The notes beneath the pieces are model-generated. The model was not told where the DNA came from, did no database searches, and saw only the letters and a list, made by a program, of their open reading frames with translations. A stretch of 64,000 nucleotides of DNA from Novosphingobium sp. (GTDB taxonomy: Bacteria; Pseudomonadota; Alphaproteobacteria; Sphingomonadales; Sphingomonadaceae), in contig NZ_JAIEPN010000003.1 of the NCBI RefSeq assembly GCF_019748365.1, forward strand, positions 1 to 64,000, in the 5' to 3' direction. Of this stretch, positions 1-8,771 are shown in pieces; the stretch's first letter is position 1; each line of letters begins with the position of its first letter. The position numbers and the translations under genes are program-made.

Positions 1-12
1 GAGTGCCCCCGC

Positions 13-357
13 ATGGCGCGCGTTACCGTCGAAGATTGCGTCGACAAGATCCCCAACCGCTTCGATCTCGTGCTGCTGGCTGCCGAGCGCGCTCGCGCGA
101 TTTCGGGCGGCGCGGAACTGACCGTCGATCGCGACCGTGACAAGAACCCGGTCGTCGCGCTGCGCGAAATCGCCGAATCGACCGTGCGACCGGCCGTGCT
201 CAAGGAAAACCTGATCCAGTCGATGCAGCGCGTGCTGCCGGACGACGACGATCAGGTCGACGAAATCGGCTCGCTCTCGCAGTCGGCCGAAGCGCTGCGC
301 ATCACCGCAGCGGCGCCGGTGCGCAATACCTCGCTCGGCGCAGACTACGACGGCTGA
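13..357 (+). CDS. rpoZ: RNA polymerase omega subunit
   Basis: The 114-residue product is the small omega subunit that helps beta-prime fold and assemble into core RNA polymerase. The N-terminal half carries the family pattern, with [20 protein letters not shown] at residues 5-24 followed by RAR and ALREIAE. The acidic, low-complexity C-terminal half is normal for alphaproteobacterial omega proteins. The window starts only 12 bases upstream of the ATG, so promoter and upstream neighbour cannot be seen. The gene is followed by a G-rich hairpin. Identification is by family recognition. Confidence 0.96.
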   Translation: MARVTVEDCVDKIPNRFDLVLLAAERARAISGGAELTVDRDRDKNPVVALREIAESTVRPAVLKENLIQSMQRVLPDDDDQVDEIGSLSQSAEALRITAAAPVRNTSLGADYDG

Positions 358-368
358 TCCTCTATTCC

Positions 369-402
369 CCCCTCCCGCCTGCGGGAGGGGTCGGGGGAGG
401 GC
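369..402. repeat. REP-like GC hairpin downstream of rpoZ
   Basis: A perfect 10-bp inverted repeat (369-378 with 381-390, CCCCTCCCGC against GCGGGAGGGG, 2-base loop) is followed by a G-rich tail to 402. Hairpins of this composition are often dispersed between genes in proteobacteria. There is no T-run, so it is a poor intrinsic terminator on the plus strand. Only one copy is visible in the window, so calling it a dispersed repeat is inference. Confidence 0.5.
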
Positions 403-479
403 GTGTTCGCAGCACAGCCTCTGGATAAAGCCCCAATGGCCGCTTGCACCATGCAGGCGGTCTTGCCACATTCGAAGGC

Positions 480-3017
480 ATGGCCAGCCCCTTGCCTTCG
501 CGCGCTGACCGCGACCGCAGCCCGGTCAAGGCTGTGCTCGGCCCGACCAACACGGGCAAGACTCACCTCGCCATCGAACGCCTTTGCGCCCACTCCTCCG
601 GCGCCATCGGCTTTCCGCTGCGCCTGCTGGCGCGCGAGGTCTATGACCGCGTCTGCAAGATCAAGGGCGAGGCCAACGTCGCGCTGATCACCGGCGAGGA
701 GCGGATCGAGCCGCCCAATGCGCGCTGGCACCTCTGCACGGTGGAAGCGATGCCGAGCCGGCCGGATCTTGCCTTCGTCGCGCTTGATGAGGCCCAGCTC
801 GCCGCCGATCCCGAACGCGGCCACGTCTTTACCGACCGGCTGCTCCACACGCGGGGCCGCGAGGAGACGATGCTGCTCGGCTCGGCCACGCTCGAACCGA
901 TGGTCAAGGCGCTGGTGCCGGGTGTCGAGGTCGTCAGCCGCCCGCGCTTTTCCACGCTGAGCCATGTCGGCGCGAAGAAACTGAGCCGCATCCCGCCCCG
1001 AAGCGCCATCGTCGCCTTCTCTGCCGAGCAGGTCTACGCGATGGCCGAAATGTTGCGGCGCTTTCGCGGCGGCGCGGCAGTGGTGATGGGGGCGCTCAGC
1101 CCGCAGACCCGCAATGCCCAGGTCGCCATGTATCAGGCGGGCGAAGTCGATTACCTCGTCGCCACCGACGCCATCGGCATGGGGCTCAATCTCGATGTCA
1201 GCCATGTCGCCTTCGCGGGCCTTTCCAAGTACGACGGCCACCGCCACCGCCGCCTGACGACCGCCGAAATGGCCCAGATCGCCGGTCGCGCCGGGCGGCA
1301 CCACAAGGATGGCACGTTCGGCACGCTCGCAGGCATGGGCGGCCATGATCCTGAATTTGCCGACGAGGAAGTCTACGCGATCGAGGAGCACCGTTTCCCC
1401 CCGCTCACCCGCCTGTTCTGGCGGGAGGCCGAGCCGCGCTTCGACAGCCTGACAACGCTGATCGAGGACCTGGAAAGCCCGCCCCCGCAACTGGAACTCT
1501 CCCCCGCCCCCCAAGCCATCGATCTGGCCGTGCTGAAGCGCCTGGCCGACGAGCCCGAGGTCGCGGGCACGGTGCGAGGCCGCAGCTCGGTGCAGCGCTT
1601 CTGGCAGGTCTGCTCGCTTCCCGATTTCCGCCAGCAGGGTGCCGAGACGCACTCGCGCTTCGTCGCCCGCTTGTGGCAGGACTTGCGCCATGGCTACCTC
1701 GGCGCGGATTATGTCGCGCAGGCCATCGCGCAGCAGGACAATCCCTCCGGCGATATCGATACGCTGCAGGGCCGAATCGCCGCGGTGCGCAGTTGGGCCT
1801 ACATCACCCAGCGTCCAGACTGGGTGCTGGCGCGAGACGAAATGGCCGCCCGCGCCCGTGCTGTCGAGACGCGCCTCTCGGATGCGCTCCACGCCCGCCT
1901 CACCGAACGCTTCGTCAACCGCCGCACCACCGTGCTCATGCGCAAGGCCGGCGGCGATGCCTCGCTGCTGCCGGTGCGAATCAGTGATGCAGGCGCCGTG
2001 CTCGTCGACGATGAGCCCATCGGCCACCTAGAAGGCTTCCGCTTTGTGGTCGATCCGCTGGCCCGCGCGTCGGACCGCAAGCTGCTGCTCGCCGCGGCCG
2101 AGCGTCACCTCCCCGGCCTCCTTTCCGCGCGCGCCGATGCGCTGATCGCAGCGGCTGCGGAACCTGGCGGCCTCGTGCTGGAGCAGGGCGCGCTGAGCTG
2201 GAACGGCCTCGTCGTGGCCCGGCTCGAGCCCGGCAAGACCATGCTGGAGCCGCGGCTGCGGCTCGATACAACGCTCGGCCTGCTTTCCGCGCGCCAGCGC
2301 CCGCAGCTGATCAGCGCACTCGAGAGCTGGCTGAACCGGCACATTTCCGCCGACCTCGGGCCCCTCGCCCGGCTCGCGGAGGCAGCCCGGGCGCCGCAGT
2401 CCGGCCCCGATCTGCGCGCGCTGCTGCTGCTGCTCGTTGCCGGAGGCGGCGTGCTGGCGCGCGAGGATGCGGCGCTCGACAGGCTGGATGGCCGGCAGCG
2501 CGATGCACTGCGCCGCCTCGGCGTGCGCATCGGGGCGCTGGATCTGTTCGTTCCTGCCGTGCTCAAGCCCGGCCCGCTCGCATTGTGGTGCAAGCTCGCC
2601 GCGCTGCGCGGCGAAGCGCCGCTGCTGCCGCCAGGCAATCTTCCGGCTGTCGTCGCCGCAAAGAGACCGCCTGCCGGTTATCGCCGCGCAGGCGCACAGG
2701 CGATCCGCGTCGATCTCGCCGAGAAACTGCTGCAGGCTGCACACCGCTGCCGGATCGGTGCCACGGCAAAGCGCTATCCGCTCGATCCCGCGCTCGCCCG
2801 CTCGATGGGTCTCGCCACCGCAGGCTATGCCGCGCTGCTGCGTGCCGCAGGATTTCGCGTGCATATGGCGCGATTGCTCGACGAGGCCGCACACGGCCCT
2901 CCCGCCCCGCCGATGTGGGACTGGCGCCCGCCCCGCAACGCTCCAGCGCGCGCCGCCGCAACACCGGCATCACCGCCAACCGGCGCTTTCGCCGTGCTGG
3001 CCGAGCTGATTCGCTGA
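480..3017 (+). CDS. Suv3-like DEAD/DEAH-type RNA helicase
   Basis: The product is an 845-residue superfamily 2 helicase related to mitochondrial SUPV3L1/Suv3, which unwinds RNA during degradation. Walker A is GPTNTGKT at residues 21-28. It is followed by a Walker B variant DEAQ, motif III GSATLEP, the motif V-like ATDAIGMGLNLD and motif VI QIAGRAGR. The C-terminal half is long and Arg/Ala-rich. The frame extends to a TTG at 444, but the ATG at 480 lies just before the first helicase motif and is preferred. The stop overlaps the start of the next gene (TGATG), suggesting coupled translation. The family is clear; the biological substrate is not shown by sequence. Confidence 0.9.
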   Translation: MASPLPSRADRDRSPVKAVLGPTNTGKTHLAIERLCAHSSGAIGFPLRLLAREVYDRVCKIKGEANVALITGEERIEPPNARWHLCTVEAMPSRPDLAFVALDEAQLAADPERGHVFTDRLLHTRGREETMLLGSATLEPMVKALVPGVEVVSRPRFSTLSHVGAKKLSRIPPRSAIVAFSAEQVYAMAEMLRRFRGGAAVVMGALSPQTRNAQVAMYQAGEVDYLVATDAIGMGLNLDVSHVAFAGLSKYDGHRHRRLTTAEMAQIAGRAGRHHKDGTFGTLAGMGGHDPEFADEEVYAIEEHRFPPLTRLFWREAEPRFDSLTTLIEDLESPPPQLELSPAPQAIDLAVLKRLADEPEVAGTVRGRSSVQRFWQVCSLPDFRQQGAETHSRFVARLWQDLRHGYLGADYVAQAIAQQDNPSGDIDTLQGRIAAVRSWAYITQRPDWVLARDEMAARARAVETRLSDALHARLTERFVNRRTTVLMRKAGGDASLLPVRISDAGAVLVDDEPIGHLEGFRFVVDPLARASDRKLLLAAAERHLPGLLSARADALIAAAAEPGGLVLEQGALSWNGLVVARLEPGKTMLEPRLRLDTTLGLLSARQRPQLISALESWLNRHISADLGPLARLAEAARAPQSGPDLRALLLLLVAGGGVLAREDAALDRLDGRQRDALRRLGVRIGALDLFVPAVLKPGPLALWCKLAALRGEAPLLPPGNLPAVVAAKRPPAGYRRAGAQAIRVDLAEKLLQAAHRCRIGATAKRYPLDPALARSMGLATAGYAALLRAAGFRVHMARLLDEAAHGPPAPPMWDWRPPRNAPARAAATPASPPTGAFAVLAELIR

Positions 3018-3364
3018 TGGCTGGCGAAGGCACCCTGCGTATCGACAAGCTTTTGTGGTTCCTGCGTTTTTCGGGCTCTCGCAGCCTCGCGCAGGAGTGG
3101 ATTGCCGAAGGGCATATCCGCCTCAATGGTCGCCGAATCGAGCGAGCAAGCACCGCGGTTCGCTGCGGCGACGTGCTGGTCCTCCCACTGCGCAGCGGCG
3201 TCAGGGTGATCACGGTGGAACAGCTTCCCCGGCGGCGCGGCCCTGTCGAAGAAGCCAGGGGGTGTTATGAGGTGCTTGACGCAGCGGGCTCACCCCCTCT
3301 AGCAAGCCAGTCGGATTTACCTGAACCCGCCCAAACCGAACCTGAGGGACTGCCACTGCCATGA
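3017..3364 (+). CDS. S4-domain RNA-binding protein (Hsp15-like)
   Basis: This 115-residue basic protein has an S4 RNA-binding fold over residues 5-60 ([16 protein letters not shown], then [11 protein letters not shown] and GDVLVLP). That arrangement resembles Hsp15/HslR, which in E. coli binds 50S subunits carrying stalled nascent chains. The C-terminal tail (from about residue 75) is proline-rich and unlike the core. The start overlaps the helicase stop and the end overlaps fdxA by 4 bases, so helicase-S4-fdxA is probably one transcript. The family is clear; equivalence to E. coli Hsp15 is inference. Confidence 0.88.
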   Translation: MAGEGTLRIDKLLWFLRFSGSRSLAQEWIAEGHIRLNGRRIERASTAVRCGDVLVLPLRSGVRVITVEQLPRRRGPVEEARGCYEVLDAAGSPPLASQSDLPEPAQTEPEGLPLP

Positions 3365-3699
3365 CCTATGTCGTTACCGAAGCCTGCATTCGCTGCAAGT
3401 TCATGGATTGCGTCGAGGTTTGCCCGGTGGATTGCTTCTACGAGGGCGAGAACATGCTGGTGATCAATCCCAGCGAGTGCATCGACTGCGGCGTGTGCGA
3501 GCCCGAGTGCCCGGCCGAAGCCATCCTGCCCGATACCGAAAGCGGCCTTGAGCAGTGGCTCGAACTCAACGCGAAGTACTCGGCCGAGTGGCCCAACATC
3601 ACCACCAAGAAGGACGCCCCTGCCGACGCCGACGATCACAAGGGCGAAGACGGCAAGTTCGAAAAGTACTTCTCGGCCGAGCCCGGCGAGGGCGACTGA
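3361..3699 (+). CDS. fdxA: 7Fe ferredoxin (3Fe-4S/4Fe-4S)
   Basis: A 112-residue soluble electron carrier. Cysteines at 9, 12, 17, 21, 25, 40, 43, 46 and 50 match the spacing of Azotobacter-type ferredoxin I shifted by one. By that alignment C9, C17 and C50 ligate the 3Fe-4S cluster and C21, C40, C43 and C46 the 4Fe-4S cluster. The C-terminal extension rich in Asp, Glu and Lys is typical of alphaproteobacterial FdxA. The ATG overlaps the stop of the preceding S4 gene by 4 bases. Redox partners are not evident here. Confidence 0.95.
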   Translation: MTYVVTEACIRCKFMDCVEVCPVDCFYEGENMLVINPSECIDCGVCEPECPAEAILPDTESGLEQWLELNAKYSAEWPNITTKKDAPADADDHKGEDGKFEKYFSAEPGEGD

Positions 3700-4016
3700 C
3701 CGCCTTGCCGCAGGGTCCGGGTGGGCGCCCCGGTTGCGCCCTCGGAACCACGGCACTTTGGCGCAGTATCCGCACCCTTACCTCTGGCATTTTTGTGACA
3801 GAGCTGCTATATACGCCCGCAAGCGCTGGGCGGAACGATCCTCCCTGTCGCCAACAACACGCTAAGGCAGGACAAACGGCAAACGGATCGCAGTGCTTGT
3901 AGACCGCGTTTAAAGACGGTCGTTTGCCGGACCTCCCCCCAAAGGGCCCGGATTGCTGTCCGGGGGCGTCTCTGCCCCACCTTGCCTTCGTCCCTGCTGC
4001 GCCGAAAGGATAAGCA
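3700..4016 (+). promoter_or_regulatory. carD leader/promoter region with nested stem-loops
   Basis: No gene fits in this 317-bp gap. It holds a GC hairpin just after fdxA (GGGCGC 3723-3728 with GCGCCC 3736-3741). A TATATA box at 3808-3813 is a possible -10 element. A 9-bp inverted repeat (3877-3885 with 3921-3929) encloses a second stem (GACCG 3902-3906 with CGGTC 3917-3921). A further 6-bp hairpin lies at 3947-3964. GAAAGGA at about 4004-4010 is the ribosome-binding site for carD. The promoter is a guess by eye; the stems are directly visible. Confidence 0.4.
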
Positions 4017-4541
4017 ATGGCAACCAAGGCACTTGCCTTCGATGTTGGGGATTACGTGGTCTATCCCAAGCACGGTGTTGGCCGTGTGGTGGAACTTCAG
4101 AACGAGGAAATTGCAGGCATGAAGCTGCAGCTCTATGTGCTGCGCTTCGAAAAAGAACGCATGACCCTGCGCGTGCCCGTCAACAAGGTTGAGGCGATCG
4201 GTATGCGCAAGCTGTCTTCGGACAAGACGCTGCGTGAAGCGCTCGATACCCTTAAGGGCAAGCCCAAGGTCAAGCGCACGATGTGGTCGCGCCGTGCGCA
4301 GGAATACGAAGCCAAGATCAACTCGGGCGATCTCGTCTCGATCGCGGAAGTGACGCGCGATCTGTTCCGCGCTGATGACCAGCCGGAACAGAGCTACTCC
4401 GAACGCCAGATCTTCGAAGCCGCGTCTTCGCGTCTGGCGCGCGAACTCGCCGCCATGGAAAAGACGGACGAGCCCGCCGCGCTCAAGAAGATCCTCGCGA
4501 TCCTCAACGAGCACGCGCCGAAGTACTACGAAACGGCCTGA
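4017..4541 (+). CDS. carD: CarD family transcriptional regulator
   Basis: The 174-residue protein has an N-terminal CarD/RID Tudor-like domain (VGDYVVYPKHGVGRVVEL, residues 9-26) that contacts the RNA polymerase beta subunit. A helical C-terminal domain that binds promoter DNA next to the -10 element follows. In the families studied, CarD stabilises open complexes and acts widely on rRNA and housekeeping promoters. The gene stands alone: a long structured leader precedes it and a strong bidirectional terminator follows. Length and domain order are usual. Confidence 0.95.
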   Translation: MATKALAFDVGDYVVYPKHGVGRVVELQNEEIAGMKLQLYVLRFEKERMTLRVPVNKVEAIGMRKLSSDKTLREALDTLKGKPKVKRTMWSRRAQEYEAKINSGDLVSIAEVTRDLFRADDQPEQSYSERQIFEAASSRLARELAAMEKTDEPAALKKILAILNEHAPKYYETA

Positions 4542-4589
4542 GGCCAGCTGCGCCCTCCGCCTCTTTGGGGAGAGGTGGAGGCGCTCACA

Positions 4590-4625
4590 AAAAAGGGCCG
4601 CCGGATCACTCCGGCGGCCCTTTTT
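4590..4625. terminator. Strong bidirectional intrinsic terminator
   Basis: A perfect 15-bp stem (4590-4604 with 4611-4625) has the GC core GGGCCGCCGG, a 6-base loop ATCACT, A residues on the left arm and T residues on the right arm. It lies 48 bases after the carD stop and would end carD transcription. The A and T flanks also allow termination from the other strand. Confidence 0.93.
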
Positions 4626-4730
4626 CGTGCCCATCGCTCCGGCAAACCGACAACGGGGATCGGCGGACGACTTGGCGTGAGGCGTCTCAGTGCCTTATAG
4701 AGGCAACACACCATCTTCAAGGAGTGCGCC

Positions 4731-5471
4731 ATGATCAAGGATATCGTCCGCACGCTCGGCGGGATCGCCGTGGCCGCCATCGCCCTTTCGCTCAGCGCCT
4801 GCGACGGCGTGACAATGGAAATGAACGGCATGAAGGGCGTGCGACTCGCCGAACTCGATCTCACGGCCAAGGCACCCGAGGAAATCACCCTGCTCGGCCC
4901 GGACAATGTGCGCGTGGTTCAGGGCGACAAGCTCGCGATCACGGTAGAGGGCAACGAGGATGCCAAGGACAGGCTGCGCTTCGTGCTCAAGGATGGCAAG
5001 CTCGCCATCGGCCGCGAAGGTTGGAAGATCGGCGGTTCGGATGATCTCGCCACGATCAACGTGACCGTCCCGGCGGCGCGGCGGCTGGTCATGGCGGGGT
5101 CAGGCACGATGCACGCCGATGCCCTGCGCGGTGATGCCGCCAGCATCAGCATTGCCGGTTCCGGCGATATCGAAGTGCCTGTGGTCGACACCAACGAACT
5201 CAAGGTCGAAGTGATCGGCTCGGGCGATTTCAAGGCAGGCGGCAAGGCAAAATCGCTCAAGATCTCGGTCGCCGGATCAGGCTCGGCCGATCTTGCCGGC
5301 CTCAGCGCCGAAGATGCCAAGGTCGAGATCGCCGGATCAGGCGATGCGCGCTTCGCGTCGGACGGTCAGGTCAAGGCCGACATCATGGGTTCCGGCTCGG
5401 TCACGGTCAAAGGCCGTGCGCAGTGCAAGGTCAACGCGATGGGTTCGGGCACGCTGACTTGCGAGCCTTGA
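4731..5471 (+). CDS. GIN-domain (DUF2807) lipoprotein
   Basis: The 246-residue protein has a signal peptide ending in the lipobox LSAC (Cys24), so it is probably lipid-anchored in the envelope. The mature part is a putative auto-transporter adhesin head GIN domain (DUF2807), a right-handed beta-helix. Its turns show as repeated GSGD/GSG motifs (AGSGT, AGSGDI, GSGDF, AGSGSAD, AGSGDA, GSGSV, GSGT). AAGGAG at about 4720 gives a good ribosome-binding site. The function of this family is not established and nothing nearby suggests a partner. Confidence 0.85.
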   Translation: MIKDIVRTLGGIAVAAIALSLSACDGVTMEMNGMKGVRLAELDLTAKAPEEITLLGPDNVRVVQGDKLAITVEGNEDAKDRLRFVLKDGKLAIGREGWKIGGSDDLATINVTVPAARRLVMAGSGTMHADALRGDAASISIAGSGDIEVPVVDTNELKVEVIGSGDFKAGGKAKSLKISVAGSGSADLAGLSAEDAKVEIAGSGDARFASDGQVKADIMGSGSVTVKGRAQCKVNAMGSGTLTCEP

Positions 5472-5528
5472 TCACCACACCGGTCATGGTGCGGCAAGGA
5501 TCGTTGGGCTAGGCCTTGGCGTCCTGTT

Positions 5529-5783
5529 GTGAAAGGCCACCGGCGCTTGTCCCGATCCCTGCTTTTTTCCGTCCTTGGCGTCATGGTTCTGTCGAGCGGC
5601 ATAGCGGAAGCTTCGAGCCAGCCCGAGGCGGACCGCGCCGCGTACAAGCGCGAAGCGCTGATCGCCAAGCTGGAGAGGAAGTACAGCCGCCAGCTCGAGG
5701 CCTGCAATCGCGGGCAGACTGCCGCCTGCGCCGAAGCCAATCGGATCAGCGGCGAGATCACGCTGCTCCGCAAGGAACGCTAG
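5529..5783 (+). CDS. Small secreted hypothetical protein
   Basis: An 84-residue protein with a basic N-terminus, a hydrophobic stretch (SLLFSVLGVMVLSSGIAEA, residues 10-28) and a probable signal cleavage after AEA. The charged helical remainder contains two Cys (CNRGQTAAC) that could form a disulfide. I do not recognise the family. The TAG stop is formed by the CTAG at the left end of the inverted-repeat element at 5780-6052, so the 3' end of the gene touches that insertion. Confidence 0.6.
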   Translation: MKGHRRLSRSLLFSVLGVMVLSSGIAEASSQPEADRAAYKREALIAKLERKYSRQLEACNRGQTAACAEANRISGEITLLRKER

Positions 5784-6052
5784 AGCCTGTCCTGATGAGG
5801 TGGAGGCATCGTCATCGCGTCAGGAAGCTTCTCGGCAAGGAGCGCCGCGCAGCGCGGGCTGGTAGCCCGTGCCAGCGGCGCGACGCTGTCCGAGGGGCTT
5901 CCTGACGCGACCCCGAAGGGGCGGGCCGCTTTTGGCCCATCGCAGCGTTGATCGTCGGTCACTATGGGCCAGCATAGCTCCCTCCTCTCGCCTCGCGCTG
6001 GGCCAAAATCGGCTCCGTGCCGATGCCTCCACCTCATCAGGACAGGCTCTAG
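5780..6052. mobile_element. MITE-like element with 32-bp perfect terminal inverted repeats
   Basis: The ends 5780-5811 and 6021-6052 are perfect 32-bp inverted repeats beginning CTAGAGCCTG and reading inward to ATCG. Inside, 5815-5828 pairs with 5897-5910 (14 bp) and 5930-5939 with 5999-6008 (10 bp), so the whole 273-bp unit can fold. No open frame of useful size or transposase is present. The outermost CTAG on both sides may be a 4-bp target duplication, as used by some IS5-type transposases. CTAG also supplies the TAG stops of both convergent neighbours. The mobile origin is inference, since only one copy is seen. Confidence 0.65.
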
Positions 6053-7002
6053 GCAGCCGCGCGGCGCAGCCGATCGTTGATGGCAACGCCGATGCCGTCT
6101 TCGGGAATCGGCGCAACCGCGATCCGCGACTCCGGTGCAGCAGCGGCCTGGTGAAGGCAGGCATAGAGCCGCGCTGCGGCTTCAATGAGATCGCCCGCTT
6201 CGGAAAGCGACACGGCACCCGCAACGCCCCCAAAGCCGATCAGGAATTCGCCCGGCCCAGCGGTGACCGCGCCAAGCCGCACCGGCTTGCCCGGCGCATA
6301 GTGGCTGGCAAGCTGCCCCGGTGCCTCGATGCGTGCCTCGTCTGACGCCATGGCTTCGGCATCCGCCCCGAGAACGGCGGCAAGTTCGGCCTCGGTCACG
6401 GGTCCCGGTCGCAGCACCTGCCAGCCACCGTCGGAGCGCAAAGCAACGATCGTCGATTCGAGGCCTTGCTGCGTCTCACCACCATCGAGAATGAGATCGG
6501 CCCGCGCCCCCAGCGAAGCCGCGACATGCACCGCGCTGGTTGGGCTGACACCGCCGCTACGATTGGCCGAGGGCGCTGCCAGCGGCAGACCTGCTGCGCC
6601 AAGCAAGGCCCGCATCACCGGATGGGCGGGAACCCGCAGGGCGACGGTGGGCAACCCAGCCGTGACCGCGGCGGCCAGCGGCGCATCATCCCGGCGCGGC
6701 AGGACCATGGTCAGCGGCCCCGGCCAGAAGGCCGCCGCCAGTGACCTCGCGCGTCCGTCCAGCACCGCAAGTCCTTCCGCCGCCGCCACATCGGGGACGT
6801 GAACAATCAGCGGGTTGAAATCAGGCCGCCCCTTGGCACGGTAGATCGCCGCCACCGCCGCATCGCTGTCAGCACGGGCAGCCAGCCCGTAGACCGTCTC
6901 GGTCGGCACCGCCACGGTCCCCCCTGCCGTCAGCAGACGCACGGCCTCGGCAATCCCGGCGCTATCGGCGGGCAGCACGTTTGGAGACATTTGCGCGGTC
7001 AT
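6049..7002 (-). CDS. tsaC: L-threonylcarbamoyladenylate synthase (Sua5 type)
   Basis: The 317-residue enzyme makes threonylcarbamoyl-AMP from threonine, bicarbonate and ATP, the first step of t6A37 modification of ANN-decoding tRNAs. The YrdC domain fills residues 10-205 (GGTVAVPTETVYGLAARA, KGRPDFNPLIVHV, FWPGPLTMVL, PSANRSGGVSPT). A shorter Sua5 C-terminal domain begins around APGQLASHYAPGKP. The stop lies in the inverted-repeat element. The start is only 47 bases from a divergent acyl-CoA dehydrogenase gene, so their promoters must be packed closely. A second in-frame ATG lies 12 bases downstream of the first. Confidence 0.93.
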   Translation of the reverse strand: MTAQMSPNVLPADSAGIAEAVRLLTAGGTVAVPTETVYGLAARADSDAAVAAIYRAKGRPDFNPLIVHVPDVAAAEGLAVLDGRARSLAAAFWPGPLTMVLPRRDDAPLAAAVTAGLPTVALRVPAHPVMRALLGAAGLPLAAPSANRSGGVSPTSAVHVAASLGARADLILDGGETQQGLESTIVALRSDGGWQVLRPGPVTEAELAAVLGADAEAMASDEARIEAPGQLASHYAPGKPVRLGAVTAGPGEFLIGFGGVAGAVSLSEAGDLIEAAARLYACLHQAAAAPESRIAVAPIPEDGIGVAINDRLRRAAA

Positions 7003-7049
7003 GGCTTGCCGCTATAGCCCTCGACAGAGGCTGCCAAGGAAAAGAGCGC

Positions 7050-8771
7050 ATGAGCTTTATCGCCCCCACTGAAGACCAGGTCCTGGCCATGCGCGTCTGC
7101 GCCGGAATTGACGAGCTCGCAGCGCATGAACGCTACGCCGCGGCCACGCCCGACGTGGTCGAGGCGATTGCCGAGGGCATTGGCGCCTTTGCCGCTGGCG
7201 AATGGGCCCCGCTCAACCGAATCGGCGATACCGAAGGCGCGCATTGCAAGGACGGCGTGGTCTCCTCGCCCGCGGGCTATGCCGAGGCCTACAAGGCTTT
7301 CGTCGAACAGGGCTGGGGCTCGATTGCCGGTCCGGCCGAGTTTGGCGGACAGGGTCTGCCTTTCACGCTCGCCACCTGCGTGCTCGAAACGCTCGGCGCG
7401 GCCAATATGGGCTTCACCCTGCTGCCGATGCTCACGGTCGGCGCGATCGAGGCGCTCGATCACCATGGCAGCGAAGCGCAGAAGGCGATGTATCTGCCCA
7501 ACCTGATCTCGGGCGCATGGTCGGGCACGATGAACCTCACCGAGCCGCAGGCCGGCTCCGACGTTGGCGCGCTGCGCAGCACGGCGGTGAAGATCGAAGA
7601 CGGCCCGCACGCGGGCAAGTACCGTATCGCCGGCACAAAGATCTACATCACCTGGGGCGAGCATGAGCTGGCCGAGAACGTGATCCACCTCGTTCTCGCC
7701 CGCACCCCCGGCGCGCCCGCCGGTTCGCGCGGCATCTCGCTGTTCATCGTGCCCAAGTATCACGTGAATGCCGATGGCTCGCTGGGCGCGCGCAACGACC
7801 TGCGCTCCGTTTCCATCGAGCACAAGCTCGGCATCAACGTCTCGCCCACTTGCGTCATGTCCTACGGTGACAACGGGGAATGCATCGGCGAACTCGTCGG
7901 GCACGAGAACGAGGGCCTCAAGGCCATGTTCACGATGATGAACTCGGCGCGCATCAACGTCGGCAGCCAGGGCGTGCAGATCGCCGAACGCGCGCTGCAG
8001 CAGGCCCGGATCTACGCGCGCGACCGCGTCCAGTCCGCCCGCGCCGGTTCGCCCGACAAGAACCCGGTTGCGATCATCGAGCACCCCGACGTGCGCCGCA
8101 TGATCCTGCGCATGCGTGCCCTTACCGAAGGCTCGCGCGCGCTGCTCTACTACACCGCCGGCCAGGTCGATCGCGGCCTGCTGGGCGACAAGGCCGCGGG
8201 TGCCCGCGCCGAGCTCCTCGTGCCGCTGCTCAAGGCCTGGGGCACCGATGTCGGCTGCGAAGTCGCCAGCCTCGGCATCCAGATCCACGGCGGCATGGGC
8301 TTCGTCGAGGAGACCGGCGCCGCGCAGCACTATCGCGACGCGCGTATCGCCCCGATCTACGAAGGCACCAACGGCATCCAGGCCGCCGATCTCGTCACCC
8401 GCAAGCTCGGCATGGAAGCGGGCGGCGTGCTGCAAGCGCTGATGGCAGACATCTCCGCCGAGATGCAGGACGTCCCTGAAGTCGCCTCGCTCGCCAAGGA
8501 TGCGGCCGCCATCGGCTCGTGGATGGCGAGCGGCGATGCCACGCTCGACGACAAGCTCGCCGGCAGCGTGCCGTTCCTCACGATGTGCGCGGTCGCGGTC
8601 GCCGGTTGGCAGCTCGCCCGACAGGCCCGCGCCACCGGCTCGGTGGAGAAGACCGCCGTCACCAAGGTGTTCAACCGCACGATCGTCCCCGAAGCACGCG
8701 GGCTCGGTGCGGCAGCGATGGCCGGCGCGGCGCTCTATTATGATCTGGACAGCGAGGCGCTGACCGGATGA
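7050..8771 (+). CDS. Acyl-CoA dehydrogenase (DmdC-like, long form)
   Basis: The 573-residue flavoenzyme introduces a trans-2,3 double bond into an acyl-CoA. It has the N-terminal helical domain, the mid-domain signature MNLTEPQAGSDVGALRS, the C-terminal helical domain with GMGFVEETGAAQHYRDARI, and an extra C-terminal domain. The last is found in the long DmdC/AcdH-like branch, which includes 3-methylmercaptopropionyl-CoA dehydrogenases. I chose the ATG at 7050 because AAGGA lies 10 bases upstream and conserved sequence starts there; the frame is open further 5'. The true substrate cannot be read from sequence. It overlaps the next gene by ATGA. Confidence 0.9.
   Translation: MSFIAPTEDQVLAMRVCAGIDELAAHERYAAATPDVVEAIAEGIGAFAAGEWAPLNRIGDTEGAHCKDGVVSSPAGYAEAYKAFVEQGWGSIAGPAEFGGQGLPFTLATCVLETLGAANMGFTLLPMLTVGAIEALDHHGSEAQKAMYLPNLISGAWSGTMNLTEPQAGSDVGALRSTAVKIEDGPHAGKYRIAGTKIYITWGEHELAENVIHLVLARTPGAPAGSRGISLFIVPKYHVNADGSLGARNDLRSVSIEHKLGINVSPTCVMSYGDNGECIGELVGHENEGLKAMFTMMNSARINVGSQGVQIAERALQQARIYARDRVQSARAGSPDKNPVAIIEHPDVRRMILRMRALTEGSRALLYYTAGQVDRGLLGDKAAGARAELLVPLLKAWGTDVGCEVASLGIQIHGGMGFVEETGAAQHYRDARIAPIYEGTNGIQAADLVTRKLGMEAGGVLQALMADISAEMQDVPEVASLAKDAAAIGSWMASGDATLDDKLAGSVPFLTMCAVAVAGWQLARQARATGSVEKTAVTKVFNRTIVPEARGLGAAAMAGAALYYDLDSEALTG

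Noticed and set aside
345..2027. A 560-codon open frame opposite the Suv3-like helicase
   Set aside because: The helicase motifs are intact on the plus strand; the antisense frame is a by-product of GC-rich third positions.
7753..7768. CACGTGAA-containing sequence resembling parS
   Set aside because: Only about 11 of 16 bases match the consensus, and it sits in an acyl-CoA dehydrogenase codon context.
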